Shown here: positions 12,877 through 23,100 of the stretch, one piece after another
Layout: each line of letters opens with the position of its first letter
Position numbering within the stretch: position 1 is the first letter of the stretch
Assembly (NCBI RefSeq): GCF_022965805.1
Contig: NC_133114.1
Span: 7,026,261 to 7,090,260 of the forward strand
Reading direction: 5' to 3'
From: Primulina eburnea
Lineage: Eukaryota > Streptophyta > Magnoliopsida > Lamiales > Gesneriaceae
Length of the DNA stretch: 64,000 nucleotides
Program-made: the position numbers and the translations under genes
Notes under the pieces: generated by a model
Told to the model about the DNA's origin: nothing
Database searches by the model: none
The model's input: only the letters and a program-made list of their open reading frames with translations

Positions 12877-12886
12877 GAGTAGGTCT
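12877..12886 (+). mobile_element. MITE copy 1, left 10 bp
   Basis: GAGTAGGTCT is the left tip of the MITE whose body continues at 24068. It is split by SIRE-1, whose 5-bp target duplication GGTCT is 12882-12886 and 24068-24072. Confidence 0.75.
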
Positions 12887-13859
12887 TGATAGGATCGGTT
12901 AATAGACTAAGAGTGTTTAGAAGGGGGGGGGGGGGGGGGGGGTTGAATAAACACTTCTCGATTTTGTCAAATTCTTTGAAGAAGAGAGTTTAGTTTTGTT
13001 ACAAACTGAACCAGATATCCCAACGATCAAAAACAATCAGTTAAACTGAAAATGCAGTTGCGGAAAATAAACTGAATGAATGATAGAGTATCTAACTGAA
13101 AATGAAAAACTGAAGTAAAGATAACACGATATGTTTCTGGATGTTCGGAGATTTGAATAACTCCTACGTCACCCCTTCTATCACGAAGATAGGATATTCA
13201 CTAAAAGACTTTGATCAAATACAAACAATGTACTGACCCACTTCAGTATGGACTTATCACTTTGCCAAAACTGAAACTCTTAGTATACAACTTTTGACAT
13301 ATCGTAACTGATCTTAGCACAACTTCTATAATTTTATCAACGATTACAATGTGCTCTCTTTAGCTCGATAATGTAGTCTGAAAACTACTGATGAAACTGG
13401 TAAGAGTGAGCTTTTGATTTCTGAGTGTGTTTTTGCAGCGTAACAGCAAGTAAACTGAGATGAATAATAATCGATATTCTTCAGCTGCTATCCTCGACTA
13501 TTTATAGGCTTCCCTTGTAACGGTAACATTAAATAATGTTTGAATATTCGAACCGTTGTTTGCCATGTCGACACGCTCTGATATTCGTACACTGCTCATT
13601 CTGAAATGCGGCGATCCACTACCAGTTCGCAGATGACTGTACTATTTGTCGGTTGTCGTTTTCACTTTATGACGTGTACAGCTGAAAGATCAGCTGATAA
13701 CAAATCAGTTGGCGAGAATGAACTGGCGAGAATATTTGCTGAAATATTATATGCTGAAATATCAGTTAAGCTTGGTTCAGTTAAGTCGATCAGTTGGTAG
13801 CTTTTAGTTGCTGAATTCAGTTGAGTCTTTTGTCAAACGCCGGAATTAAGTTTCCAACA
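12887..13859 (-). repeat. SIRE-1 3' LTR
   Basis: 973 bp, paired with 23101-24067. The minus-strand TATA box TATAAATA is at 13499-13506. Near the right-hand (minus-strand 3') end there is a run of 20 G on the + strand at about 12923-12942; the partner LTR has 13. Confidence 0.92.
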
Positions 13860-13872
13860 ATTTCCCCCTTTA
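13860..13872 (-). other. SIRE-1 polypurine tract
   Basis: Minus-strand AAAGGGGGAAAT directly abuts the LTR start TGTTGG. Confidence 0.8.
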
Positions 13873-13980
13873 TGGTGTTTTGACAAAACTTGGAATAAAT
13901 AACTGAATTCTGCATAGTAGATAAAATAAGATCAACAACTGAAATAATAGAGATCTGATACAATCAATACTGCTGTACTA

Positions 13981-16614
13981 CTAAGAATTCTTCTGCTCTT
14001 CCCCCTTTTTGTCAAACTGCTCCATCTTGTCAGATAGCTTGCGAACGTGAGAAGAAAGAACCGTGACAGAGGATGACATATTTTCAATAGCAGTAGACAA
14101 TGTGACTTGCAGTAGTTCAATTTTCCGAGACACAAGAGATTCCACACTGTTGACGCGTTGATTAATAAGTTCTTGAGTGGCAGTCAGACTGGATATGATA
14201 CCTCTATTTTTCTGAATGTCACTAACTGCAAAAGAAAGAGCGGTAACAGCAGATTCGATAGCCTTCAGTCTTTTGAGGGATTCCTGATTATCGTCTAACT
14301 TCAGACTGTGCGAAAGTTGCGTATTTTGAATCTTGGAAATGGCAGTAATTATTTGACTCATGCTGTCCTGCATATGTTGGACTTCCTCAAAAATGAGATC
14401 AAAATCTGCTGAAGATGGAGGATTGGATTGATGAGAAGTGCTTGGTTCACTTGTTGTTTGCTGAGAAATGACCAAGGCTTGGTCAGTTAACTTGGTATCA
14501 ACAATTGACTGAACTGAAGTATCAGTTCCAGTTATTGTCCCTTGAACCGGAGTCTCATCAGCAGTCTTTTCTTCTTGATCTTGAGATGGTGAGGGAGGAT
14601 GTTGTACAGTTGATGGTGACACAACCTGAACTGATGCCTCTAGTGAATGATCGATTGATTCAACTGGCATATCAATTTGTAAGACCTGATCAGCAGATTG
14701 GTCTGGTGGAACAATTTCGACTGAAGTAATAGTGACCTTTGGATTGGTTTGATCAGCAGAGTGATCAACTGGATCATTAACTGGTGCACTAAAGTGGGAC
14801 TCCTCTACCACTGCTTGAATCACTTCATCAATATGAGCAAGAGATAGCTCAGCTTCAGTATATAGTAGTTGTTCAACAGGTGGTGAAGGAAGCTTATCAG
14901 AAACTGGCTCTCCAGTTGGAACCAGAACTAAGGCGGATGATGGTGCTGTTTTGTCAGAGGATGCTTTTTCAACTTGTTCCTCATTGTCATCATCTGAATC
15001 TCCTTGGTAGACCACTAGTTCTTGATCCGATTCCCAAAATTTGATTCGAGATAGTATCCCCATAAGATCAGTGTCAAGCTGAGTGATTACAGCTTGATCA
15101 GCATATGCAGTAGGGGCAGTTGGCAAGTAGTTGTTTTTAAGTTTAGCAACAATTTGAGCCAACTTCTTTGCTCTCAGCTGATCAAAGAAATAGCTTTTTC
15201 TCTCCAAGGCTTGAGCAATAGATGCAGCTTTGACCGTGCGGAGAACGAAGGCCTCCAGCTTGATGAATTTTCTCAGCTCGGACTTCTCCTTCAGTTGCTT
15301 GGCAAAAACTTCAGTACGATAGGCTACCCAAGCGTCATAGGACTTAGTCTTTGCAGCAGCAAAACTGTTCACTTTTGCCCATACGAGATCAATATGAGTC
15401 TGAATTGGGTTTGAGGGTCTGGGTTCCACAATTAATTTCTCCTTCCCTTTATCACCACTCAAGATATGAGGGATTTCCAGTCCTATTCGAGTTGATTCTA
15501 CCGGCTCTACAAACTTTATCCCTTTAGGTCTGGCAGGTGCCACACCAATTGGTCGAGATATTTGAGTAACAGGAGCTTGCGTCCTAACCGATTTTTTTAT
15601 GGTACTTGCTGAATCATCTTGTGGAATAATCTGCAGAGGAACTGCTTCTATAGGTTGCTGATCAGTGAAGGAAATCATTTTGTCAGTCGGAATGGTTACC
15701 TCAGAAGTTGTTTTAACCCTTTGAGTTCTTGGCTTCTTCACAATGTGAGGTGATGGAGTTTTTTCTGATTCTGATGAACTCAAAACCAATTTTCTTTTGG
15801 CAATCTTCAGTTGAGCCAACGTTTTGGTTTTCTTGACTGATTTGAGAGCGGCTAACTGAGTCCCAATTTCCTGTTTGATTTTCACAAACTGAGTAGTGGT
15901 CAAGTCCATTTTGGATTTGATTGGCATTGTGTTCTTTGCATTGAACACCTTAAATTTCGATGTTCTCTCAGAGTCCTCAGCCACTAAGCCTTTAGCTTTC
16001 AGTAAATAACTGATTTGAACCGCAAAACCCTTGGATTGTTTAGAAGACAGAAACATATTCTTCAAAACATTAAAAATGAGATGCTTCCAGTTAAATTTGT
16101 GACCAGCCATAATAACGGTAATGGCCTGAAATTTCTCTAAAGTTAGGGCAGCGAATGATCCTGCTTTTGCCAAAATTCCTTTTGCAATTACATCAGCCAG
16201 CAGTTGAACTTCATGTTTCAGTTCTTTCTTAGGATCTGAGACCTTAATCTTTCGTCCATCAATAGAAAGAGAGACTTGCATCTCTTCAATATCAGACGCC
16301 TTGACATCTGAGAGTTGTGCCATACCTTCAGAAGGTAAATGAAATAAATCACCAAGAGAGTCTTCAGAAATGATCAGTAACTGATCATTGATAGTAGACT
16401 TGATATTTCCCTCAGAATCAATCACGCCAGAAGAGTAGAAATCCTGAAGTTCTTTGGGATAGATATCCTGAGAAGATTGTCCCAAAAATGTTCTTAGACC
16501 AGCAGCTTCAAGCTTCTTATATACTTTCTGGACTTCAGCATCGCCGAAGGATAATATAGATCCAAAGTTGATGGTCATAGCATTTAGCATGAAAGCGGGA
16601 ATTTGAGTTGCCAT
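13981..16614 (-). CDS. SIRE-1 extra ORF (877 aa), plant-retrotransposon additional protein
   Basis: An uninterrupted 877-codon frame lies downstream of pol and upstream of the 3' LTR, where SIRE elements place their 'envelope-like' or additional ORF. It starts MATQIPAFMLNAMTINFGSI. Residues about 1-230 form a folded helical region, including 'LHLPSEG' and 'HKFNWKHLIFNVLKNMF'. This recalls the putative plant transposon domain (Pfam 'Transposase_32' type) found in retroelement-linked proteins of asterids. Residues about 255-310 are lysine-rich with possible nuclear signals (KIAKRKLV, KKPRTQR). Residues 400-500 are helical. Residues 540-740 are acidic and S/T/D/Q-rich low complexity. Residues about 740-870 form heptad-like coiled coil. 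The last codons (FDKKGEEQKNS) overlap a second purine-rich tract. I see no signal peptide or clear membrane segment, so an envelope role is unsupported. It is intact while gag and pol are broken. Function unknown. Confidence 0.75.
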   Translation of the reverse strand: MATQIPAFMLNAMTINFGSILSFGDAEVQKVYKKLEAAGLRTFLGQSSQDIYPKELQDFYSSGVIDSEGNIKSTINDQLLIISEDSLGDLFHLPSEGMAQLSDVKASDIEEMQVSLSIDGRKIKVSDPKKELKHEVQLLADVIAKGILAKAGSFAALTLEKFQAITVIMAGHKFNWKHLIFNVLKNMFLSSKQSKGFAVQISYLLKAKGLVAEDSERTSKFKVFNAKNTMPIKSKMDLTTTQFVKIKQEIGTQLAALKSVKKTKTLAQLKIAKRKLVLSSSESEKTPSPHIVKKPRTQRVKTTSEVTIPTDKMISFTDQQPIEAVPLQIIPQDDSASTIKKSVRTQAPVTQISRPIGVAPARPKGIKFVEPVESTRIGLEIPHILSGDKGKEKLIVEPRPSNPIQTHIDLVWAKVNSFAAAKTKSYDAWVAYRTEVFAKQLKEKSELRKFIKLEAFVLRTVKAASIAQALERKSYFFDQLRAKKLAQIVAKLKNNYLPTAPTAYADQAVITQLDTDLMGILSRIKFWESDQELVVYQGDSDDDNEEQVEKASSDKTAPSSALVLVPTGEPVSDKLPSPPVEQLLYTEAELSLAHIDEVIQAVVEESHFSAPVNDPVDHSADQTNPKVTITSVEIVPPDQSADQVLQIDMPVESIDHSLEASVQVVSPSTVQHPPSPSQDQEEKTADETPVQGTITGTDTSVQSIVDTKLTDQALVISQQTTSEPSTSHQSNPPSSADFDLIFEEVQHMQDSMSQIITAISKIQNTQLSHSLKLDDNQESLKRLKAIESAVTALSFAVSDIQKNRGIISSLTATQELINQRVNSVESLVSRKIELLQVTLSTAIENMSSSVTVLSSHVRKLSDKMEQFDKKGEEQKNS

Positions 16615-17165
16615 TGATAACTGATAAATTTCCTGAAAGAAAATTCGAGGAATGAGGTAGTTCTTGCCCTAAGGAGAATTTGAAGTAGTCGAAAAGTAAG
16701 ACTGAAAAGAGGCGGGTAATAGTACATATGTACGTGACCATTCAAGTTCTGGACACGTGTCAGTCCAAAGAATTTTGAAAGAAACAAAGTATGTACGTGT
16801 GCTATAATCGTGTGTACGATTTGAGTGGTTAAAATAAATCCACGTAAAAAAAATCAAGAGTCATTATTAGTTTAGCAGACAGTCACGTCATTTGATTTGG
16901 AATATAATTGGTTTAATTAGTTAACTTATATGAGAAGATTAGTGAAAAATTCGACTGATAGGTCAGTTGATAAGACTGAGTTCTTTCAGTCGAGAATTTA
17001 CTAACGACTGTCTTCTCAGTTAACCTCTTGAACCATTATTCCCCCTTAATCTATTAAAACAAAATGACGGCAATAGACAGTAAATATTAATGATGAGTAT
17101 GGTGCTTGGTATAACAAACGTCACAGAGAGAGATGTCCTTTCGTTTCCCTCCTTTTGTTTTGCCC
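16615..17165. promoter_or_regulatory. Divergent intergenic region between extra ORF and antisense ORF
   Basis: Non-coding spacer between the minus-strand extra ORF (ATG at 16614) and the plus-strand antisense unit. It holds a palindromic G-box, GACACGTGTC, near 16748-16757 and several TCAGTT/AACTGA motifs (16960-17030). A polypurine-like tract is at 17036-17049. I see no canonical minus-strand TATAAATA box, so the promoter of the extra ORF is only inferred. Confidence 0.4.
17036..17049 (-). other. Internal polypurine-tract-like sequence
   Basis: Minus-strand ATTAAGGGGGAAT. It resembles a copia polypurine tract but lies 3.2 kb upstream of the 3' LTR. SIRE-2 has the near-identical ATTAAGGGGGAGT at the same relative place (59565-59578). 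Confidence 0.5.
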
Positions 17166-17173
17166 TATAAATA
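17166..17173 (+). promoter_or_regulatory. TATA box of antisense unit
   Basis: TATAAATA in CCCTATAAATAAGAG, 59 bp upstream of the ATG at 17232 and on the strand opposite to the element's genes. Confidence 0.5.
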
Positions 17174-17231
17174 AGAGTGAAGGGGTTAGCCAAAATTCAT
17201 CTCAGCAAGTAATTTTTCAAAGATAAAGAGA

Positions 17232-17483
17232 ATGGCAGAAGCTGGAAGCTCAAGTGACGCTCAGTTTACTCTGCAAGCTAGGAAGCAGTCCATAGAAGAT
17301 GAAGTCTTATACACTAGCCTTCGTTACTGGGAAGAGATTCAGGAGCTGGAGTTCCTGTATTACTCTGGGCGGGTCTCCACTTTCAGGCGGAGGGCCCAAC
17401 TTCGAGAGGTGCGGGAGCTCCTAGAGGTTCCTGCGGGGGTGGACCTTTTTAAGAAGGTTATCTCTACAAGCTCTTTCTTCTGA
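17232..17483 (+). CDS. Antisense ORF inside SIRE-1, probably frameshifted
   Basis: An 83-codon ORF, antisense to the element, lies between pol and the extra ORF. It begins MAEAGSSSDAQF and is charged and helical (RRRAQLREVRELLE). A TATA box precedes it and an AATAAA at 17628 follows. Near 17479 the frame ends in TGA, but a neighbouring frame continues with similar helical composition (LLKELEILRRIAASHNF) to a TAA at 17627-17629. This suggests one indel has split a protein of about 130 residues. I do not recognise the product. Antisense additional ORFs are known in some plant LTR retrotransposons, which fits. Expression is unproven. Confidence 0.5.
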   Translation: MAEAGSSSDAQFTLQARKQSIEDEVLYTSLRYWEEIQELEFLYYSGRVSTFRRRAQLREVRELLEVPAGVDLFKKVISTSSFF

Positions 17484-17627
17484 AGGAGCTGGAGATCCTC
17501 CGCCGCATCGCTGCCTCCCATAATTTCTGCAAAACCTCTTCCTCAGCACTAGCTGCATGGATGATTTTGTGGATAAATTCTGTGGAGGAAAAAAATTGTG
17601 AAATTGTAACCGGCTCCTCTCCTTATT

Positions 17628-17633
17628 AATAAA
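17628..17633 (+). terminator. Polyadenylation signal of antisense unit
   Basis: AATAAA overlaps the stop of the second antisense frame, in an AT-rich context (TTATTAATAAAATATTT). Confidence 0.45.
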
Positions 17634-17823
17634 ATATTTATTATGTTTTATCGTCGTTGTTCTTTTATTTCTGTCTGCAATGATTTGTTAGAAACATAAC
17701 CATAAGAACAATACAAACACTTGCTGACATCAGTTAAGAGTTCATAAGAATAAGCAACTCACTTAAATATTCAGTAAAACAACAATAAAGCTTAATCAAC
17801 AAATTACGAACAATGATCATTAA

Positions 17824-20800
17824 TTAAGATAAATCAATTAATCCAAGTATATTGTGGAAGTGAGAAAACTTAGTCTCAGCCAGTGGTTTGGTGAAAATGT
17901 CTGCTGCTTGTTGTTCCGTTGAGACATATTCTAATCTGATGTTCTTCTTTAGTGCATGATCCCTGATGAAGTGATGTCTGACATCTATGTGTTTGGTTCT
18001 AGAGTGAAGAACTGGATTATACGTTATAGCGATTGTACTCGTGTTGTCACAGAATATCGGTGATTCCTTTGCATCAACACCATAATCTTTCAGTTGTTGC
18101 TGAATCCAGAGCAGTTGGGCACAGCAGCTTCCAGCAGCAAGATATTCTGCTTCAGTTGTGGAAGTTGCTATAGATGTTTGCTTCTTACTGAACCAAGAGA
18201 TCAGTCTGTCTCCTAGAAACTGACAAGATCCACTTGTGCTTTTTCGATCAAGCTTGCATCCTGCATAATCTGCATCTGAATAGCCAACTATACTGAAAGA
18301 TGAGTCTTTAGAATATCATAAGCCAACATTTTGCGTGCCTTTAAGATATTTCAATATACGTTTGGCAGCAGAGAAATGTGACTGCTTAGGATTAGCTTGG
18401 AATCTTGCACACATGCATACAGCGAACACAATATCAGGACGACTTGCAGTTAGGTACAATAATGAACCTATTAAACCTCTGTAGAGTGTCGTCTCAACTG
18501 ATATTCCCCCTTGATCAGAATCTAATTTAACTGATGAACTCATTGGAGTGCTTGCTGCTGAACATGATTCCATGCCAAATTTCTTCAGCAATTCCTTGGT
18601 ATATTTGGTTTGACTGATAAAGGTTCCTGAATCCAATTGCTTCACTTGCAAACCCAGAAAGAATGTCAGTTCACCCATCAAGCTCATTTCGAACTTATCC
18701 TGCATTAACTTGGCAAATTTCTTACATAATTTGGGGTTAGTTGACCCAAAAATAATATCATCTACATAAATTTGAATAAGTAAGATATGATCATCCTTAG
18801 AAAATTTGAACAAAGTCTTATCACTGATCCAACAGAAAAATCTTGATCAGTTAGGAATTTTGAAAGGGTTTCATACCAAGCTCTTGGAGCTTGCTTAAGG
18901 CCATACAGTGCTTTGTTCAAATGATACACATGATCAGGAAGTTTATGGTTGATAAAACCTGGAGGTTGTTCGACGTAGACTTCTTCCTGCAACTGGCCGT
19001 TTAGAAAGGCACTTTTCACATCCATTTGGTAGACTTTAAAGTTCTTGAAGGATGCATAGGCAAGAAATATTCTGATTGCCTCCAGTCTTGCAACTGGTGC
19101 ATATGTCTCGTCATAATCAATTCCTTCTTCTTGCCTATAGCCTTGTGCTACCAATCTTGCTTTGTTGCGCACAACTGAACCATCTTCGTTCAGTTTGTTT
19201 CTGTACACCCACTTGGTACCTATAATAGTTTTAGAAATTGGTCTTGGAACTAAGTTCCAGACATTGTTATGGGTAAACTGGTTTAGCTCTTCTTGCATGG
19301 CATTTAACCAATTTGGATCAGCAAGAGCTTCGTCAGTTTTCTTTGGTTCTATTTGAGATACAAAGGCTGAATGAATGAATAAATTAAGCATCTGATTTCT
19401 GGTTCTTACTGGATCAGATGGGTTACCTATTACCATGGTTTGGAGGGTGTGATTTCTTCCATTTCAGTTCAGCATTTGGTGCTTCTTCATCAGCAACTTC
19501 TTCAATGGGTAACTGAGTGTTCTCAGTTTCAGTTGGGGCTAATTCAGTTGGTAATTGATTCGTACTAGTTGGCTCTACTAACTGATTGTCAAGGTTTACT
19601 CCCAATTCAGCTGATTGATCTAATATTTCAGGTTCAGGTGTTTGGAGATTGCTTTGATTAACGTGAACGTCTTCATCATCATCATCATCATCATCCAAGC
19701 TTATGTCTGTAAGTCTATCAGCTAGCTCAACTATATTAGTTGGCTTATCAGTTAGAGCAGATTCATCAAATACAACATGAATAGATTCCTCAACATTCAA
19801 GGTATTTTTGTTGAAGACTCTATACGCTTTACTTACTGAAGAATAACCAAGAAATATTCCCTCTGCAGATTTAGCATCAAAAGTTTTTAAATGGGTTTTA
19901 CCATTGTTAAGTATAAAGCATCTGCAGCCGAATATTTTAAAATATGAAACCACGCTTTTCTTTCCATGCCAGATCTCATAAGGTGTTTTCATATGATTCT
20001 TGTTAATCATTGATCTGTTTTGAGTATAACACGCAGTGTTCACTGCTTCTGCCCAAAATCTTTGAGAGATACTAGAATCAGCAAGCATTGTTCTAGCAGC
20101 TTCTTTGAGAGTTCGATTTCTCCTTTCAGCTACACCATTTTGCTGAGGAGTTCTAGCTGCTGAATGCTCATGCTTGATTCCGGTATTCTCTAAATAATTT
20201 GAAAGAGTTTTATTGATAAATTCAGTTCCTCGATCGGATCTGATTCTGTCAATTCCAACTGATTTTTCATTTGATAATCTTTTGAAAAGCTTAATCAGTT
20301 GATCAGCAGTTTGGTCCTTGGATTTGAGAAATAAAACCCAAGTGAATCTTGAAAAGTCATCAACAACCACCAAGGTGTATTTCATTCCCCCTAAGCTCAT
20401 CACCGGTATTGGACCAAATAAATCCATATGTAACAGCTCTAAGCATCGGGAAGAAGATTTACGACCCTTGTTCTTAAAAGAAGATTTGATTTGTTTACCA
20501 AACTGACATGCTGAGCAAATTTTGTCTTTGATAAAATCCATTTTGGGCAGTCCAGTAACAAGATCATGGTTACTCAAATATGCAATAGATTTGAAATTCA
20601 AGTGGTTTAACCTCTTATGCCATAACCAGTTTTTCGAAGATTTTGAAGCAATAAGACACACTGGTGCAAAAGGTTGATCATTCCAGCTGACTTTATAAGT
20701 GTTTCCACACCTTTTTCCAGTTAGAATGATCTCTTCAGTTGAGCGTTTGACTGAACAGGAGTGTTTGTCAAACTGAACTGAGAATCCATTATCGCATAAC

Positions 20801-21042
20801 TGACTGATGCTTATCAGATTATACTTAAGATTCTCGACTAACAAAACATCATTAATGGTGAAGTTACCATGGATAAGCTTACCCTTACCCACAGTTTTAC
20901 CTTTCGAGTTATCTCCAAAACTGATGTTTGGTCCAGTGTATTTGACTAGTTGAGATAATAACCTTGAATCTCCTGTCATGTGGCGTGAGCATCCACTGTC
21001 TAGATACCATATAGATCCAGTGCTTGTACCTGTTACCTGCAG
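17824..21042 (-). pseudogene. SIRE-1 pol (protease-integrase-RT-RNase H), broken
   Basis: Minus-strand copia pol. The protease motif [13 protein letters not shown] is near 20980-21015. The integrase zinc region (LWHKRLNHLN...CSACQFGK) and catalytic core ([36 protein letters not shown]) lie at 19423-20979. RT lies at 18316-19436 with the conserved [32 protein letters not shown] and YVDDIIFG. RNase H lies at 17824-18312 (STSGSCQFLGD, STTEAEYLAA, IFTKPL). Breaks seen are a frameshift near 19430 between integrase and RT, a frameshift near 18815 just before YVDD, and a TGA at 18313-18315 that looks like TGG to TGA in 'GLWYSK'. Pol shares its reading frame with the end of gag but is separated from it by TAA (21076-21078) and TGA (21043-21045). 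Single-base indels could also be assembly errors. Confidence 0.88.
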
Positions 21043-21075
21043 TCAAATACAAAATAAGATTGTGGTACCCTTTGT

Positions 21076-23042
21076 TTATTTGGGTCCAAAGTTGATTAGT
21101 CCTTTAGGAATCCAAACTTGGATCAGTCTGACTGACCGTCCAGTTGCTGTATTCCATATGGTCCTTCCTTGTTTGTGTGTGTGTGGTATGTGATGTGTGG
21201 GTGATACAATATGTGATTTGCCCTTTTTCAACTGATTGTTCAGCCGGTATCTTTTCTGAACTGGCTTACTGTTGTAGTAGTTTGAGTGCCCATTTAAATA
21301 GTTTCTGCTGAAAGTTTTTGGTTGCTGACTCCATGAGTCAGTTTCACCCTTTGGGCTATACCCAATGCCACATCTCTTGCCCTTGTTCATATTCTGAGAT
21401 GGTTGTTCAATCATTTTACTCGGCTCTGCTTGTTCCTGTTCCATAACTGATTTTACAAAGTGAATATATTTTCCTTTGTTTATATTCAGTTTTGGTCGAG
21501 TATCTTGGGAAGACGAATCATCTTTTCTACAGAATCCTAAACCAGTTTTATCATCAACTGATTTCTGAGAATTCTGTAAGACAGTTAAAGCATCAGACGA
21601 TTTGTTCCAAGCCTGAATGAGCTCATTGTGCTTTGAATTTTCAAGCAACAATTTTTGAATCATTAATTGATCCTTGCTTCTTTTATTTTTGAGTTCAGCA
21701 ATTTCCCTTTTTAGACTCAACATATCAACTGATTCATCAGTTTGTGTTTTATTGTCTTTGGGATCATCTTGCTTTGCTCTGGCTTTATCAAATGATAGAG
21801 CAAGCTTTTGATACTCGCTGACCATGTCATGAAGAGTCGAAATAAGCTCTTCTCTAGTGAAATCAGTTGAGCTAAAGTCGAATACCTGCTGATTGTCTGA
21901 TTGATCTTCTGTCTCATCAGCCATCAGACACTTGACTTCTTCCTCTTCTTCACTAGAACTGTATGAGGTTTCTGCTTCTGACTCATCACTGTCAGTCTCT
22001 GCCCATTTGGCTTTGCTATCCTCAGCTAGGAGTACTTCATGCTTCTTTCTGTAAGGCTTCTTATCGTCCTTAGATCTTTTCTTATGCTCATACACTTTCT
22101 TCTTTCTCTCTGTTGAAACTTGACTGTCTTTTTAGGCTTAGGACAATCAGCAATAAAGTGGCCTGGTTTTCCACAATTATAGCATGCACTTGACTCTTCT
22201 CTGGAGTTGTTTCTTTGATAGTGTTTTTGAAAATTTCCTTGATTTTTCCTCATGAATCTTCCAAACTTCCTGATGATTAATGACATGGCGTCATTGCTTA
22301 TTTGATCTGCAGCTTTCTCAACTGAGCCAGTTGGTTCATTTCTTACAGCGGTTAAGGCCGTAGTTGCTGCTGGGGTGGATGGTTCTCCTTCTCTGGTTTG
22401 TAGTTCAAACTCATATACCTTTAGGTCAGCAAATAGATCGTGCAGTTCAACTTTGTTCAGATCCTTAGATTCTCTCATTGCCATAGTTTTGACATCCCAT
22501 TCTTTGGGTAATCCTCTGATCACTTTTAATGCCACTTCTTTATTTGTATACACTTTTCCAAGTGCATTTAGTTCGTTGATGATACAACTTGTTCTTTCAT
22601 CATATTCGTGCATTGTTTCTCCCACCTTCATTCTGATATTGTCAAACTTCTGCCCAGCAACTGAAAGTTTGTTTTCTTGGGTTTGTTCATTGCCTTCGCA
22701 GAGTTGAATTAGCTTCTCCCAAATTTCTTTGGCAGTCTTGCACATTTTGATTTTACTGAACGTTACTTTGTCCAGTGTCTTATACAATATGTCCTTTGCA
22801 ACATTATCCAGATTCGCTTTTCTCTTGTCTTCAGTAGTCCATTCATCTCTTGGCTTCTCTATACGGTGAGGTGCTCCTTCAGTAATTGCTACAGCTGTAT
22901 TGGCTTTCAAGATCTTCATGGGTCCATCAGTTATGACATACCACATGTCATCGTCTTGTGCAGCTAGATGAGCCTGCATCCTGATCTTCCAATCATCGAA
23001 ATCCTCTCTAGAGAACATAGGAATCTTGTTGAATGAAGACAT
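21076..23042 (-). pseudogene. SIRE-1 gag, frameshifted
   Basis: Gag most likely starts at ATG 23042 (MSSFNKIPMFSREDFDDWKI), 45 bases downstream of the PBS. The longer open frame to 23099 runs through the PBS and is not a credible start. It has the UBN2-type gag helical domain (KEIWEKLIQLCEGNEQTQENKL, residues about 100-150) and a CCHC knuckle, CYNCGKPGHFIADC, near 22142-22185. A frameshift near 22095 then moves to the frame 21076-22095. That frame holds an acidic serine-rich segment (TDSDESEAETSYSSSEEEEE) and a coiled-coil-like stretch, and ends at TAA. SIRE gag proteins are typically this long. Confidence 0.85.
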
Positions 23043-23086
23043 AGTGAGCAAGTTGAGTATAGATAGTCTTTGATAGGATAAACCTC

Positions 23087-23098
23087 GCTCTGATACCA
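23087..23098 (-). other. SIRE-1 primer-binding site
   Basis: Minus-strand TGGTATCAGAGC, two bases from the LTR end at 23101; initiator Met-tRNA type. Confidence 0.9.
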
Positions 23099-23100
23099 CT

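Noticed and set aside
13981..16614. Retroviral-type envelope protein
   Set aside because: No signal peptide, no convincing transmembrane anchor and no cysteine pattern; position alone does not justify the label.
23087..23098. tRNA gene fragments at the TGGTATCAGAGC sites
   Set aside because: Only the 12-base complement next to LTRs is present, which is a primer-binding site and not a tRNA gene.
22026..23099. Gag start at 23099
   Set aside because: That ATG overlaps the primer-binding site; the conserved gag start (MSSFNKIPMF) is at 23042.
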